Shown one piece after another: positions 43,572 to 54,591 of a stretch of DNA of 64,000 bases; the stretch's first letter is position 1, and each line of letters starts with the position of its first letter. The stretch covers positions 186,001-250,000 of the forward strand of contig NZ_JAPVLQ010000001.1 in the NCBI RefSeq assembly GCF_027158005.1, given 5' to 3'. The translations under genes were made by a program, and so were the position numbers. The stretch comes from Rhodococcus sp. H36-A4 (lineage in GTDB: Bacteria; Actinomycetota; Actinomycetes; Mycobacteriales; Mycobacteriaceae). The notes below the pieces were generated by a model. It had not been told where the DNA came from, did no database searches, and saw nothing but the letters and a program-made list of their open reading frames with translations.

Positions 43572-44956
43572 CAGCTGTACACCGTCTGACCGTCTTCGTC
43601 TGGATCCTTGGCGATCCGGCGGGCCAGATACAGCCCTTCGAGTGCAAGTTCGGTTGCCGCGGCCCGCTCGCCATCGGAAGAAGCATCGAGCCGATCCGAA
43701 ACTTCGTCGAGCACCTCGAGATCGGGAAGCTCTCCGAGCAGCGCTTTGGCGGTGATCCGGTCACCTGTCACCACTGGCTCGCCCTGCTCGATCGCTGTCA
43801 CCAACGGGGCCAGATTGATTCCGCCGAGTCGCTCACGGACGGTATCGGCCGTTGCACGACGCAGCAGGTGCTCGAGCACCTCGACCTCGCGGCCCTCTTC
43901 CCCCGATTCGAACTCGACCTTGCCGCGCAGAACCTCGATGATCGTGCCCAGATCCACCGGACGCGCTACTGCATCGGCCTCGCCGAGCACGGCAGCGCGA
44001 TGAACGGCCGCAGCCGAGATGGTCTCGGCCGCCGCGATCGCGAAGCGCGCTGACACACCCGAACGCTGATCGATCGACGGCGATTCACGCAGAAGTCGGG
44101 TGAAGCGCGCCAGAACCTCGAGCAGATACGACGGGACCGTCGCTGTCAGCTCGGCCTCCTGCTCGATGACCGAGACCTCGTCGCCCAGCACGATTGGGTA
44201 GTGCGTGCGGATCTCCGCGCCGAAACGGTCCTTCAGCGGCGTGATGATGCGTCCACGATTGGTGTAGTCCTCAGGGTTCGCACTCGCGACGAGCAAGACG
44301 TCGAGGGGCAGCCGGAGGGTGTACCCGCGGACCTGGATGTCGCGCTCTTCCATGACGTTGAGCAGTGAGACCTGGATGCGCTCGGCGAGATCGGGGAGTT
44401 CGTTAATCGCGACAATTCCGCGGTGACTTCGTGGAACCAGCCCGAAGTGAATGGTCTCCGGATCACCGAGGCTGCGGCCTTCGGCGACCTTGACCGGGTC
44501 TACGTCGCCGACGAGGTCTGCAACAGAAGTATCGGGTGTCGCCAACTTCTCTGCATACCGCTCGCTGCGATGGCGCCAACCGATGCCCAGTGCCTCGCCG
44601 AACTCGGCGGCTTTCCTGATACTCGCCGGAGTGATCGGCTCGTACGGATGCTCGCCCAGCTCGGAACCCTCGATGACTGGCGACCACTCGTCGAGCAACA
44701 AGTGCAGAGTACGCAACAGACGCGTCTTGCCTTGGCCTCGCTCCCCGAGAAGAACGACGTCATGGCCGGCAATGATGGCGCGCTCGAGTTGTGGCAGAAC
44801 CGTCCTGTCGAAGCCGACGATTCCCGGCCATGCGGACGTCCCTTCACGAAGGGCGTCGAGCAGATTGTCCCGGAGTTCTTCCTTGACCGAACGCTGTACG
44901 TGTCCGGATGAGCGCAGTTCGCCGACGGTGGTCATGCCAGGTTTGGTAGAGGTCAC
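43571..44956 (-). CDS. MoxR/ChlI-like AAA+ ATPase
   Basis: A 461-residue AAA+ ATPase (Rv0958-like) of the magnesium-chelatase I/MoxR group. Walker A is GERGQGKTRLL at about 73-83, Walker B GIVAINELPDL near 200, and the sensor-1 region LLVASANPEDYTNRGRI follows, then the arginine-finger helix segment and the C-terminal lid. It begins the ATPase-VWA operon. These pairs power chaperone-like metal insertion or complex assembly; specific client unknown. Confidence 0.9.
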   Translation of the reverse strand: MTSTKPGMTTVGELRSSGHVQRSVKEELRDNLLDALREGTSAWPGIVGFDRTVLPQLERAIIAGHDVVLLGERGQGKTRLLRTLHLLLDEWSPVIEGSELGEHPYEPITPASIRKAAEFGEALGIGWRHRSERYAEKLATPDTSVADLVGDVDPVKVAEGRSLGDPETIHFGLVPRSHRGIVAINELPDLAERIQVSLLNVMEERDIQVRGYTLRLPLDVLLVASANPEDYTNRGRIITPLKDRFGAEIRTHYPIVLGDEVSVIEQEAELTATVPSYLLEVLARFTRLLRESPSIDQRSGVSARFAIAAAETISAAAVHRAAVLGEADAVARPVDLGTIIEVLRGKVEFESGEEGREVEVLEHLLRRATADTVRERLGGINLAPLVTAIEQGEPVVTGDRITAKALLGELPDLEVLDEVSDRLDASSDGERAAATELALEGLYLARRIAKDPDEDGQTVYS

Positions 44957-45043
44957 TTCACCACGTTACGAGCGTTCGCACATTTGTGCACCCCCTACCC
45001 GGATTCGGGCGTCCCGACGAGCGGGGATGCACAACTGCGAACT

Positions 45044-46597
45044 CTAATGCGCGAAGTGCCGTGCACCCGTCAGATACAACGTGACGCCGGCATCCTGAGC
45101 GGCAGCGATGACCTCGTTGTCACGTACCGATCCGCCGGGCTGTACAACAGCCCGCACCCCTGCGCTCAGCAACACCTGCAACCCATCGGGGAAAGGGAAG
45201 AAAGCATCCGAGGATGCAACCGAACCTTCGACGCGTTCGCCTGCCCGCTGGACCGCCAGATGAGCCGCATCGACGCGATTGACCTGACCCATTCCGACGC
45301 CCACCGAGGCGCCATCGTGGGCGAGAAGTATCGCGTTGGACTTGACCGCTCTACATGCACGCCAAGCGAATTCGAGGTCCTTCAGCGTCTGTTCGTCGGC
45401 CGGCTCACCGGCTGCGAGAGTCCAGTTGGCCGGGTTGTCACCATCGGCGTCGATCGCGTCGCGCTGCTGCAGGAGCGTGCCGCCGGAAATAGGCTTCAGC
45501 TCGATACCCTGCGGTGCCGGCGGCGTAGCAAGAAGCACACGAATGTTCTTCTTGCGCTGCAGAACTCCCAATGCACCATCCGCGTACGACGGCGCGACGA
45601 TGACCTCGGTGAAGATCTCCGCTACCTGCTCCGCCATCTCGACGGTCACCTCGCGGTTGGCTGCGATGACGCCGCCGTATGCACTGACCGGATCACACGC
45701 GTGCGCTTTGCGATGGGCCTCGGCGATGCTCTCGCCCAACGCGATACCGCAGGGATTGGCATGCTTGACGATCGCGACAGTCGGCGCAGAGTGGTCGAAC
45801 GCAGCCCGCCACGCGGCGTCGGCGTCGGTGAAATTGTTGTACGACATCTCCTTACCGTGCAACTGCTTCGCCTGCGCAATGCCGTCACCCGCTGGGTCGA
45901 TGTACAGCGCAGCAGCCTGATGCGGATTCTCGCCGTATCGAAGCACTGCAGACCGGTGCCACGTGCCCCCGATCCACTCGGGAAATGTCGACTCGGGATC
46001 ACTCACGAGGACACTGCTCATCCACGATGCGACTGCGACGTCGTACGACGCAGTGTGTGCAAACGCCTGCGCCGCAAGGGCAGTACGTTCGGCGAGCGTG
46101 AATCCGCCACCGGACACGGCAGCGAGAACACCTTCGTACCGAGCAGGATCCACAACCACGGCCACCGACGGATGATTCTTCGCCGCAGCGCGAACCATCG
46201 ACGGTCCACCGATATCGATCTGCTCGACACATTCGTCTTCGGACGCGCCACTACGAACGGTCTGAGTGAACGGGTAAAGATTGACGACCACGAGCTCGAA
46301 CGCTTCGATACCGAGCTCTTCGAGCTGCGCGAGATGCTCGGGCCGTCGAGTGTCCGCGAGCACTCCTGCATGAACGCGTGGATGCAGGGTCTTGACCCGG
46401 CCGTCGAGCGTCTCGGGGAAGCCGGTGAGATCCTCGACCTTGGTGACCGGAATCCCCGCGTCGGCGATCTTCGACGCCGTGGAACCGGTGGACACGAGGG
46501 CGACACCTGCGTTGTGCAAACCGGTCGCGAGTTCGATCAGTCCGGTCTTGTCGTAAACACTGACCAACGCACGCCGCACTGCTTTACGTTCACTCAT
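45044..46597 (-). CDS. purH: Bifunctional AICAR formyltransferase/IMP cyclohydrolase
   Basis: A 517-residue PurH, the last two steps of IMP synthesis. The N-terminal IMP cyclohydrolase domain ([25 protein letters not shown] with [25 protein letters not shown]) is followed by the AICAR transformylase domain with [32 protein letters not shown] and the [13 protein letters not shown] end. The ATG overlaps the purN stop as ATGA, so the two are translationally coupled. Confidence 0.97.
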   Translation of the reverse strand: MSERKAVRRALVSVYDKTGLIELATGLHNAGVALVSTGSTASKIADAGIPVTKVEDLTGFPETLDGRVKTLHPRVHAGVLADTRRPEHLAQLEELGIEAFELVVVNLYPFTQTVRSGASEDECVEQIDIGGPSMVRAAAKNHPSVAVVVDPARYEGVLAAVSGGGFTLAERTALAAQAFAHTASYDVAVASWMSSVLVSDPESTFPEWIGGTWHRSAVLRYGENPHQAAALYIDPAGDGIAQAKQLHGKEMSYNNFTDADAAWRAAFDHSAPTVAIVKHANPCGIALGESIAEAHRKAHACDPVSAYGGVIAANREVTVEMAEQVAEIFTEVIVAPSYADGALGVLQRKKNIRVLLATPPAPQGIELKPISGGTLLQQRDAIDADGDNPANWTLAAGEPADEQTLKDLEFAWRACRAVKSNAILLAHDGASVGVGMGQVNRVDAAHLAVQRAGERVEGSVASSDAFFPFPDGLQVLLSAGVRAVVQPGGSVRDNEVIAAAQDAGVTLYLTGARHFAH

Positions 46598-47217
46598 CGC
46601 CTAATCTGAGCCTTTCGTCCATCGGAGACAACACCTCGGGTGGCCACGGCCGCGACCACATCGACCAGCAGCCGTCGTTCCACAGTTTTGATTCGCTCGT
46701 GCAGCGACGATTCACTGTCGCCTTCGTGCACCGCCACGGCCTCTTGAGCCAGGATCGGTCCGGTGTCGACACCCGAGTCGACGAGGTGCACTGTCGACCC
46801 CGTCAGCTTGACGCCGTATTCGATCGCGTCCCGAACAGCATGTGCACCGGGAAACGACGGCAGCAGTGCCGGGTGCGTGTTGATGATGCGCCCGGCGAAA
46901 GCATCGATGAAGCTCGGGCCCAGGATCTTCATGAACCCGGCGGTGACGACGAGATCCGGCTGATGCTTCGCGACGGATTCGGTGAGTGCTACATCCCACT
47001 GCGCGCGGTCCGCGTAATCACGAAGTCCGATACGGAAGTGGTCGATGTCAGCCGCACGTGCATGCTCGACGGCGTCGCACTCGCGATCGACACCGACTGC
47101 CGCGATGCGCGCTGGATAAGTGTCCACCGCAGCAGCTGCGATCAGCGACTGCAACAACGAGCCGGTGCCCGAAGCGAGGACAACGACTCGTGCTCGGTGC
47201 TCACGCGAGGCAGTCAG
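46594..47217 (-). CDS. purN: Phosphoribosylglycinamide formyltransferase
   Basis: A 207-residue PurN (10-formyl-THF-dependent GAR transformylase). [15 protein letters not shown] is the N-terminal phosphate loop, [13 protein letters not shown] carries the catalytic Asn-His pair and SGVDTGPIL the Asp. No ATG, GTG or TTG in frame precedes the conserved [10 protein letters not shown] strand. The best candidate is CTG 47217, which has AGGAG (complement of 47225-47229) seven bases upstream; the internal ATG at 47157 would delete the first strand. It is followed by purH. Confidence 0.93.
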   Translation of the reverse strand: MTASREHRARVVVLASGTGSLLQSLIAAAAVDTYPARIAAVGVDRECDAVEHARAADIDHFRIGLRDYADRAQWDVALTESVAKHQPDLVVTAGFMKILGPSFIDAFAGRIINTHPALLPSFPGAHAVRDAIEYGVKLTGSTVHLVDSGVDTGPILAQEAVAVHEGDSESSLHERIKTVERRLLVDVVAAVATRGVVSDGRKAQIRR

Positions 47218-47272
47218 CGCAGTTCTCCTGAGAATCGTCGTGGTTGCCCGTCGATCCGGGCCAGCACAAAGA

Positions 47273-48832
47273 CTAGTCGCTGCGCTCTGCGGGCTTGACG
47301 GGCAGGTCCTCTGTGGACTTCACCTCGACCGGTTCTTCGACGTCCGACGTCTGTTGTGCAGCCAAGTCCACAACCTCTGCCTCGACGACGTCATCGGCCG
47401 CCGACGCAGCCGCATCGGGTTCTGGCGCAATCGTGGGCACGTCGATGGCCTCGGGCACTTCGATAATCTCGGCGTCCAAAGCACGTTCCTCGAGGACGAC
47501 GGGTTCGACATCGACAGACTGCTGGGTCTCTGCGGGCTGGGTCTCTGCGGGCTGGGTCTCTGCGGGCTGGGCACGAGTCGTCAGGACAGGCTGGTCGCTT
47601 TCGCGCACGGTTTTTTCGGAAACCGATTCATCGTGCTTCGATCCCCCACGCCACGCGGTGAGTGCGGCAGCCAGTGATCCGACCACCGCCAACCACGCGA
47701 ATGTCAACAAACCGAACGACCACACCGTGATTTCCACGGTGCCGAACGTCCCCAGATTTCCGCCTGCCGCGAAGCCGCCCACTGCCGCGAGAAACCCAAG
47801 TGCCGCGGCACCGAGCCAGACCGAGGACATTGCGTAATGCACGTCGACGGTTCGACGTGCGCAATCGCGACCGAGCATGACAGCAGCCGTGATCGGGACC
47901 ACGAGCATCAAGAACCATGTCGTCTGCGCTGAGCCTTCCGGCAGAACCGCAAGAACCGGGAGCGGCGGAAGTGGACCGGCCCCAGTGTGGAAAAGACTGA
48001 CCGAGGCTTCGCCGACATGCGCTGCGGATCCGACCGACACCGCAGACGTTCCGAGCACCACATTGGGTAGATAGAGGATCGAGAGGACGGTGAGCCCGAG
48101 GACGCCGACGAATCCGTTCCCGGCGTCGAGCAGCATCTCCATCGTCGACCACGACGCGACCATCGCCGCGAGAGATATAGCTGCACCACCCGCAATCAGA
48201 ACCATCGCGGCGCGCGTCGTCGGTCGCACGACCTCCCCCACCCAGGCGGGGAACCTCGGGGCCAGCCCGAGCGAATCCCAGCTTCCCATCACCACACCGA
48301 TAGCGGCAGCGGTGGCATGAACTCCGGCGACCCAAGCGAACGCGTGAAACGCATTCGGGCTCGACAGACCGATCGCGGCCGAGGCATCGGTGGCGACAGC
48401 CAACGCGACCGCGGTGACGAGCAGTGGCCCGAGTACGGCGGCAGCGAAGATCGATCCCAGTTCTCGACGCGTCGAGAACTCCATGGAAACCCGGTGAACG
48501 CCGCGTGCGACCACGACGATGAGCACAATCGTCGGAAGCAACGGCAACACTCCGAGAGCCGTTCCGGAAATACTCAACGGCACCTGATGAACGGCGAACC
48601 ACATACCGGCAATCGCGCCGAGCGTCCCGGTGAGCTCACTGTTGGCGGAGACGAGCGTGACCAGAACGAGCGAAGCAAGGATTGCTATCAAGAGGCCGGG
48701 AACCCGGAAGCCGACCCGGACCAACATTCTGGACTGGGCAGGGGTCAGCAGCGGTGGACGCTGCTGTGCCGGGTGCCGCGTACGCCGTCTCTCGTGATTC
48801 AGTAGAGCGCTCATCAGGGATGAGGGTTTCAC
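47273..48832 (-). CDS. DUF6350 multi-spanning membrane protein (Rv0955-like)
   Basis: A 519-residue protein with about ten transmembrane helices over residues 45-395 and a long acidic, disordered C-terminal tail. The tail includes a repeat of QPAET coded by three 15-bp DNA repeats (about 47522-47569). Position between purN and the DUF5336 gene corresponds to Rv0955. No enzymatic motif is visible. GTG 48832 and ATG 48814 (MSALLNHERR) are possible starts; neither has a clear Shine-Dalgarno sequence. Confidence 0.85.
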   Translation of the reverse strand: MKPSSLMSALLNHERRRTRHPAQQRPPLLTPAQSRMLVRVGFRVPGLLIAILASLVLVTLVSANSELTGTLGAIAGMWFAVHQVPLSISGTALGVLPLLPTIVLIVVVARGVHRVSMEFSTRRELGSIFAAAVLGPLLVTAVALAVATDASAAIGLSSPNAFHAFAWVAGVHATAAAIGVVMGSWDSLGLAPRFPAWVGEVVRPTTRAAMVLIAGGAAISLAAMVASWSTMEMLLDAGNGFVGVLGLTVLSILYLPNVVLGTSAVSVGSAAHVGEASVSLFHTGAGPLPPLPVLAVLPEGSAQTTWFLMLVVPITAAVMLGRDCARRTVDVHYAMSSVWLGAAALGFLAAVGGFAAGGNLGTFGTVEITVWSFGLLTFAWLAVVGSLAAALTAWRGGSKHDESVSEKTVRESDQPVLTTRAQPAETQPAETQPAETQQSVDVEPVVLEERALDAEIIEVPEAIDVPTIAPEPDAAASAADDVVEAEVVDLAAQQTSDVEEPVEVKSTEDLPVKPAERSD

Positions 48833-48871
48833 TATCGGGCGAGGCGATGGATCAGGCGCGCCGGAGATGCC

Positions 48872-49996
48872 CTACTTCTCGTCGTCGTTGGCGGGAGTGG
48901 TGCCGAACGCCTGGGTGGGTTCACTGTAGGAAGGCCCACCGGTCGAGCCACCCTCCGTGTGTGTGGACGGCCCTCCTGACTGCTGATCCGTCGGCACTGC
49001 CTGTGTCTCGGGCGGGACTGCATGTTGAGGCGCCCCCGATCCAGCAGAACCCACCGGAGGCTGGCCGTACTGATACTGGCTGTACGGCGAAGCCTGATCG
49101 GCAGAGCCCGTCGGTCCGCTTGCACCTTGCTGCTGAGGGTCGACCGGGTAACCGACGCTGCCGGACGGATTTTGACCGCGCGCAGGCTGATTGGGTACAG
49201 GCTGTCCCGAGTAGGTCGGTGGAACGTATCCACCCTGGCCCTGGCCTCCATAGCTCTGCTGTGGCTGACCGTAACCGTAGTTCGGTGGCTGCTGGCCCTG
49301 CTGGCGATAACCCTGAGTTGGCGAATAACCCTGGAACTGATTTTGCTGGCCGTACGAAACAGCCTTTGGCGCAGGAACTTTCAATACACCCGCACCGAAC
49401 AGAAGCGCGGCGATCGCAGCAAGTGACTGAAAGAACCCGAGTACCAAGACGATGATGGCACCGGTTCCCAGACCGATCGAGCTGCCCATTCCTCCGCCCG
49501 AGTCGATATTGAAGGACTGAAATACCAGCGTCAGCCACCCTGAAATCGCCAACGCTGCCGCGATTCCGATGGTGCTCGACTGCTTGGGTAACAATCCGAC
49601 CGCCGCCACGAGCCCCGAGGCCAACAGCAGCGCGATCGAAGTGGGGTCACCGTTACCGAACTGAAAGAAGTTACTGGACACGTCGAAAGCCGAGTACTGG
49701 CCGGCCAGTCCGACCAGAAAACCGATCCCGCCGAGCGCGGCGACCACCAGCGTCAGAATCCGCGGAAGCGGCGACGGCGTATCCGAAGTGGGCGACGGCG
49801 AGTACTGACCTGGTTGCGAGTACGACTGCTGCCCTGGCGCCTGCTGAGACGGACCCTGCGAAGAAGGCCCCTGCGGCGACGGACCCTGCGGAGACGGACC
49901 CTGCGGGGTCGCGCCGTAGGACGGGCCGTGGCTACCGTATCCGCCGGTTCCGTAACCGGGCGAACCTGAGTTTGGGCCCTCGGGCGGATAGGTCAT
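48872..49996 (-). CDS. DUF5336 membrane protein with low-complexity tails (Rv0954-like)
   Basis: A 374-residue protein. The N-terminal 75 residues are Gly/Pro/Ser/Gln-rich with tandem QGPSP units. Four transmembrane helices (about 80-205) follow, and the rest is a Gln/Gly/Tyr/Pro-rich tail. This layout and position after sucCD match Rv0954 (DUF5336). ATG 49996 (MTYPPEGPNSG) has AGGTG six bases upstream and is preferred over the earlier GTG 50005. A role at the cell envelope or division site is plausible but not shown. Confidence 0.85.
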   Translation of the reverse strand: MTYPPEGPNSGSPGYGTGGYGSHGPSYGATPQGPSPQGPSPQGPSSQGPSQQAPGQQSYSQPGQYSPSPTSDTPSPLPRILTLVVAALGGIGFLVGLAGQYSAFDVSSNFFQFGNGDPTSIALLLASGLVAAVGLLPKQSSTIGIAAALAISGWLTLVFQSFNIDSGGGMGSSIGLGTGAIIVLVLGFFQSLAAIAALLFGAGVLKVPAPKAVSYGQQNQFQGYSPTQGYRQQGQQPPNYGYGQPQQSYGGQGQGGYVPPTYSGQPVPNQPARGQNPSGSVGYPVDPQQQGASGPTGSADQASPYSQYQYGQPPVGSAGSGAPQHAVPPETQAVPTDQQSGGPSTHTEGGSTGGPSYSEPTQAFGTTPANDDEK

Positions 49997-50234
49997 GACA
50001 CTCACCTCATGTTTCTACGTCGAATTCGGGTCCACGGACCACGCTAGTCTACGGACCCGGCGCGACACCCCGGCCCGCATCGACCGGCGCAGGTGACACA
50101 GCACCTGAGTGGGCCAAAGACCGTGCGGCACCAGCAAATCGATCGCTTCGATGTGCCATTCATACGATCAGATAACTAGAGCGGGCCATTGAAGCAGGCG
50201 GGCGGTGGCGAGCGAGCGCGGGCGGGCAGAAGCC

Positions 50235-50261
50235 AAAAGACCCGCCACCACCGGTGACGGG
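50235..50261 (-). terminator. Intrinsic terminator after sucCD
   Basis: On the minus strand CCCGTCACC pairs with GGTGGCGGG (arms at 50253-50261 and 50241-50249, one G-T pair, loop GGT), followed by TCTTTT (complement of 50235-50240). It lies 18 bases past the sucD stop. Confidence 0.85.
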
Positions 50262-50278
50262 CCTTTCGAAGGTGAAAG

Positions 50279-51190
50279 CTACTTGACCGAGAGCGATTCC
50301 AGGATCTCGCGAGCAAGTGCGGCGGTCTCGGACGGCGTCTTGCCGACCTTGACGCCCGCAGCCTCGAGAGCGTCCTTCTTGCCCTGAGCCGTACCCGAGG
50401 AGCCGGAGACGATGGCGCCTGCGTGGCCCATGGTCTTGCCTTCGGGGGCGGTGAAGCCTGCGACGTAGCCGACGACGGGCTTGGTCACGTTGGCCTTGAT
50501 GTAATCGGCAGCGCGCTCTTCGGCGTCGCCACCGATTTCGCCGATCATGACGATGATCTTGGTCTCGGGATCATTCTCGAACGCCTCGATGGCGTCGATG
50601 TGCGTGGTACCGATGACCGGGTCTCCGCCGATGCCGATGGCCGTCGAGAAGCCGAAGTCACGGAGTTCGAACATCATCTGGTAAGTCAGCGTGCCGGACT
50701 TCGAGACGAGGCCGATGGGCCCGGTGCCGGAGATGTTGGCGGGCGTGATGCCGACGAGAGCTTCACCGGGGGTGATGATGCCGGGGCAGTTCGGTCCGAT
50801 GATGCGGGTCTTCTTGCCCTTCTCCACGTTGTAGGCCCACGCGTACGCGGAGTCCTGCACGGGGATTCCCTCGGTGATGACGACGAGCAGCGGGATCTCC
50901 GCGTCGATCGCTTCGACGATGGCGTCCTTGGCGAATGCCGGCGGCACGAAAGCGATGGAGACGTCCGCGCCGGTCTTCTCGATTGCCTCGGCGACCGTGC
51001 CGAAGACGGGAAGTTCGATGTCGTTGCCGTCTTTGTCGACGTGCTTGACCGTGGTTCCGGCCTTACGTGCATTGACGCCGCCGACGACCTGGGTGCCGGC
51101 CTTGAGCATCAGAGCGGTGTGCTTGGTGCCCTCGCCGCCGGTGATGCCCTGGACGATGACCTTGTTGTCCTTGTTCAGAAAGATTGACAT
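50279..51190 (-). CDS. sucD: Succinyl-CoA synthetase alpha subunit
   Basis: A 303-residue SucD, which carries the phospho-histidine step of the TCA enzyme that interconverts succinyl-CoA and succinate plus ATP or GTP. Rossmann CoA-binding segment [34 protein letters not shown] and the active His in [13 protein letters not shown] are conserved. It follows sucC by 8 bases. Confidence 0.97.
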   Translation of the reverse strand: MSIFLNKDNKVIVQGITGGEGTKHTALMLKAGTQVVGGVNARKAGTTVKHVDKDGNDIELPVFGTVAEAIEKTGADVSIAFVPPAFAKDAIVEAIDAEIPLLVVITEGIPVQDSAYAWAYNVEKGKKTRIIGPNCPGIITPGEALVGITPANISGTGPIGLVSKSGTLTYQMMFELRDFGFSTAIGIGGDPVIGTTHIDAIEAFENDPETKIIVMIGEIGGDAEERAADYIKANVTKPVVGYVAGFTAPEGKTMGHAGAIVSGSSGTAQGKKDALEAAGVKVGKTPSETAALAREILESLSVK

Positions 51191-51198
51191 GGTTTCCT

Positions 51199-52362
51199 CT
51201 ACTTCGCAGCCAGCTCGGCGGCCTTGTCGGCGCCCTCGTCCATGGTCTCGGCGAGCGTCACCAGCGGGTGCGCGGCGTCGGCGAGAATCTTGCGTCCTTC
51301 TTCGACCTTGTTGCCGTCGAGACGAACCACCAGCGGCTTGTTGGCCTCGTCACCGAGCTTCTTCAGCGCGCCGACGATGCCGTTGGCAACCGCGTCGCAG
51401 GAGGTGATCCCACCGAAGACGTTGACGAACACGCTCTTGACCTGCTCGTCACCGAGGATGACGTCGAGGCCTGCAGCCATGACCTCGGCCGAGGCGCCGC
51501 CACCGATGTCGAGGAAGTTGGCGGGCTTGACGCCACCGTGGGCTTCGCCTGCGTATGCAACGACGTCGAGGGTCGACATGACCAGTCCGGCACCGTTACC
51601 GATGATGCCGACCTGTCCGTCGAGCTTGACGTAGTTGAGGTCGTTTTCCTTGGCCTTCGCCTCGAGGGGATCGGCAGCGTCCTTGTCCTCGAAGTCCGCA
51701 TGGCCGGGCTGACGGAAGCTTGCGTTCTCGTCGAGTGTGACCTTGCCGTCGAGGGCGAGGATCTCATCGTCCGGGGTGCGAACCAGCGGGTTGACCTCGA
51801 CCAGGAGAGCATCTTCGTTGATGAAGACCTCCCACAGCTTCTGGATGGTCACCGCCGCGGAATCGAGCACCTCGGCGGGAAGCTTTCCCTTTTCGGCGAT
51901 TTCACGAGCAAAAGCGAGGTCGACGCCCTTGACGGCATCGACTGCAATCTTGGCGAGTGCGTCGGGGTTCTCTACCGCCGTCACCTCGATCTCCACGCCA
52001 CCCTCGACCGAACACATCGCGAGGTAGGTGCGGTTGGTGCGGTCGAGCAGGAAGGAGATGTAGTACTCCTCGGCGATGTCGGATGCTTCTGCAACAAGAA
52101 GCTTCTTGACGACATGGCCCTTGATGTCGAGACCGAGAATCGCTTCTGCGTTCTCAGTGGCTGCTGCGACGTCCTTGGAGTACTTGACGCCGCCGGCCTT
52201 GCCACGTCCGCCGACCTTGACCTGCGCCTTGACCATTACTGGCTTGCCGATTTCCTTGGCAATTTCTGTTGCTCCGGCGACCGTGTCCGTGACACGACCT
52301 GCGGAGGTTGGTACGCCATGCTTGGCGAACAATTCCTTCGCCTGGTATTCGAAGAGATCCAT
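51199..52362 (-). CDS. sucC: Succinyl-CoA synthetase beta subunit
   Basis: A 387-residue SucC, the ATP-grasp subunit. [20 protein letters not shown] at the start, the [16 protein letters not shown] lysine/glycine loop, VEVNPLVRT in the metal-binding part and NIFGG-type [11 protein letters not shown] near the C-terminus are present. It heads the sucCD operon, with 145 bases to the next gene upstream. Confidence 0.97.
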   Translation of the reverse strand: MDLFEYQAKELFAKHGVPTSAGRVTDTVAGATEIAKEIGKPVMVKAQVKVGGRGKAGGVKYSKDVAAATENAEAILGLDIKGHVVKKLLVAEASDIAEEYYISFLLDRTNRTYLAMCSVEGGVEIEVTAVENPDALAKIAVDAVKGVDLAFAREIAEKGKLPAEVLDSAAVTIQKLWEVFINEDALLVEVNPLVRTPDDEILALDGKVTLDENASFRQPGHADFEDKDAADPLEAKAKENDLNYVKLDGQVGIIGNGAGLVMSTLDVVAYAGEAHGGVKPANFLDIGGGASAEVMAAGLDVILGDEQVKSVFVNVFGGITSCDAVANGIVGALKKLGDEANKPLVVRLDGNKVEEGRKILADAAHPLVTLAETMDEGADKAAELAAK

Positions 52363-52507
52363 CAGCTCACCGTCTCGTCTACGTTGACGCCCGCTCCAGG
52401 GTGTGAGCGGGTCTGAGCATCGACTTTATCCAGGTAGTCCACGGGCGCATCGGGCGCATGGATGGTATGTGGTCTATCTCACCGGCAGGTGCCATGTGTC
52501 CTACGCC

Positions 52508-54346
52508 TCACCGTAGACGGCTACGAGCCGAAAGTAGCGCGGCCACAGCAAGAGTGAGCGCTCCGAGCGCCCCGACGATCACTCCGGGACCGATCACGGG
52601 CTCGAGAGCGCGTGTCTTGGTCAGCGGCCACCCGAGCAAATAGATGATCATCGCGATCACGCAGCCCACAAGAAGTGCAGTGCCGCGCGCAGGCCTCGAC
52701 CGTGACGCAACGACGGCGGAGACCACGATGGTCACAGCGAGAAATGCCTGTCCCCAGACGTCCCATCCCCAGGGAAAAGTACCGAACCACGCTGCAGTGA
52801 CGTCCGTGCCACGGTAGAGCGGCAGCGCCAGGCCTGCCACCGACAGCAGCGCTCCGAGCCATGCCGCTGATCCGAGCCTGACGTCGACGCGCATGTCCGA
52901 GGTGTCGACGTCCTCGCGCTCAGCGCTGCCGGCGAGAAGCACACATCCGCCACACAACACTGCGCCGACAGTGCCCAGTGCCGTCGCGATGCCGCCGACG
53001 CCGAGGGCAATGCCGTCGATATCGGCGGCCAGGACAACCGACTGCAAAACGCCGGATGCACCCATCACGGCGGCAGCCGTCAGGACACCGAGCGCGGGAC
53101 GGACTGTTGCCGCCAATACCGAAAAGAACATCGGGATGGACGCCAGGACCACTATGAACCCCGCTACCGCGGCGACCCTCGTGGCCAGGATCGTCGGAGC
53201 CGGAAGCCCATCCGGAACGGTGAGGGTCGGCAAGAGGGCGCCGGTGACGATGAGGACACCTGTCGCGACACCCACAACTCCGGCAACGACATGCCAACGG
53301 TTTGTTGCCGACGTCGAGTCCACGGGCGTGGCGCGTCGAACTTCGGCAGAGACGCCACGTCGCTCCCGGAGCTTGGACACCGGGACGAGCACAATTCCTA
53401 CGACCACGAGCACGGCCGACGCAATGACGCCGACCCACGATCCGGGCGCCGCGTCGACCCCCGGCCCACTCGACGCACCAGCCACCACTCGCGAGCCCGT
53501 GACGCCGAGCATGCCGAGTCCTGCGCCTACGGAAGCGCCGGCCGCGACGTTAGGGGAAATCGACGCAAGCACAGCCGCCACCACGATCAGTACGGCCAGG
53601 GCAACGATTCCCGACCCCACCGACGTCGTCATCGGGGAGTCGATCGCAACGGAAACCAGCACGATGGCGTCGGAAGAGTAGTAGGGCGACGCGAACATCG
53701 ATCCCGCCGCAACAGCGGCAGCGGCGACGGCAAGTACGGACAACCACCCGCCGATTCGGATTGCCGAGGCCCGGTTGGTCATGTCCGCGTGAGTGGAGTG
53801 TCCGTATCCGTCGGACATGGAGGCTCGGCTCACCGCAACCAAGCCGAACAACCCGCCCAGCGCCGCTAGGACATGTGCGGCAAGAATCAGATAGGCACCG
53901 GCGCCTGGTTGGAGCGCAGCGGCAGTGATGGGACGAAACAGTTCCAGACGATTCGAATCGATCGGATCGATCAGGAGTCCGACATCGAGGACGGCCAGAC
54001 CGGCCGACACCGCCCCGTAACCGGCCGTCACAGCGCCGGTGAGCGCAGCGCGGCGCGCAATCACACCGAGCACTGCCATCAAAGACACCAGGACCACCGG
54101 CGCAAGCGCAATGAGCTCCGCAACAGTGACGCCCGCGCCGATCGCCTCTCCGTTAGCTGCGGTGACCGAATCCTGCGTGACAACTGACTCGAACGACAGC
54201 GCTACGACGCCGCACAGCGCGGCAACCACAGTCGCGGACGCTGCAAGAACTGCTGGCGCGAACGCGCTCTTGTCGTCGTCGCGGTCGGGCTCGATCCGTC
54301 GAGGGAGTACCTGAGCGGACTGGTCGGTCTCGGAGATAGGTGCCAC
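52508..54346 (-). CDS. Large multi-spanning membrane protein, function unknown
   Basis: A 612-residue protein (from GTG 54346) with about 16 hydrophobic helices. It has a short hydrophilic N-terminus (APISETDQSAQVLPRRIEPD) and Asp/Arg-rich loops, the last helices ending near the C-terminus SARSRLR. Ala and Val dominate the helices. The frame is open 54 codons further upstream, but that part overlaps the promoter region of the divergent LytM gene and lacks structure. I recognise no characterised family; the DUF6350/DUF5336 neighbours suggest an envelope role. Confidence 0.7.
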   Translation of the reverse strand: MAPISETDQSAQVLPRRIEPDRDDDKSAFAPAVLAASATVVAALCGVVALSFESVVTQDSVTAANGEAIGAGVTVAELIALAPVVLVSLMAVLGVIARRAALTGAVTAGYGAVSAGLAVLDVGLLIDPIDSNRLELFRPITAAALQPGAGAYLILAAHVLAALGGLFGLVAVSRASMSDGYGHSTHADMTNRASAIRIGGWLSVLAVAAAAVAAGSMFASPYYSSDAIVLVSVAIDSPMTTSVGSGIVALAVLIVVAAVLASISPNVAAGASVGAGLGMLGVTGSRVVAGASSGPGVDAAPGSWVGVIASAVLVVVGIVLVPVSKLRERRGVSAEVRRATPVDSTSATNRWHVVAGVVGVATGVLIVTGALLPTLTVPDGLPAPTILATRVAAVAGFIVVLASIPMFFSVLAATVRPALGVLTAAAVMGASGVLQSVVLAADIDGIALGVGGIATALGTVGAVLCGGCVLLAGSAEREDVDTSDMRVDVRLGSAAWLGALLSVAGLALPLYRGTDVTAAWFGTFPWGWDVWGQAFLAVTIVVSAVVASRSRPARGTALLVGCVIAMIIYLLGWPLTKTRALEPVIGPGVIVGALGALTLAVAALLSARSRLR

Positions 54347-54591
54347 GACAGCGACGTTATCTGCCGGCGCAGATTTACATCGACTCCGCGGGCCGCGTTT
54401 CGATAACGCGCATTCGGGTAGTTGTAACCGAGCGGGGTTGATCGCCGGGGGGACATTTCCCCTGTTCACAATGTGAGGCATGTCACATATCGGCCCAGTC
54501 TGAGCCAAAAACTTGCGCGCCTCGCGATCGTTTCGTTACCGTCTGCGGAGTCTTAAGTAACGAGCAGATCACGAAACGGAGGTCGAAGGTT

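Noticed and set aside
47295-47837. 180-codon frame opposite the DUF6350 tail with repeated SAGWV units
   Set aside because: Its repeats are the mirror of the QPAET repeat in the true gene; no start signal or family.
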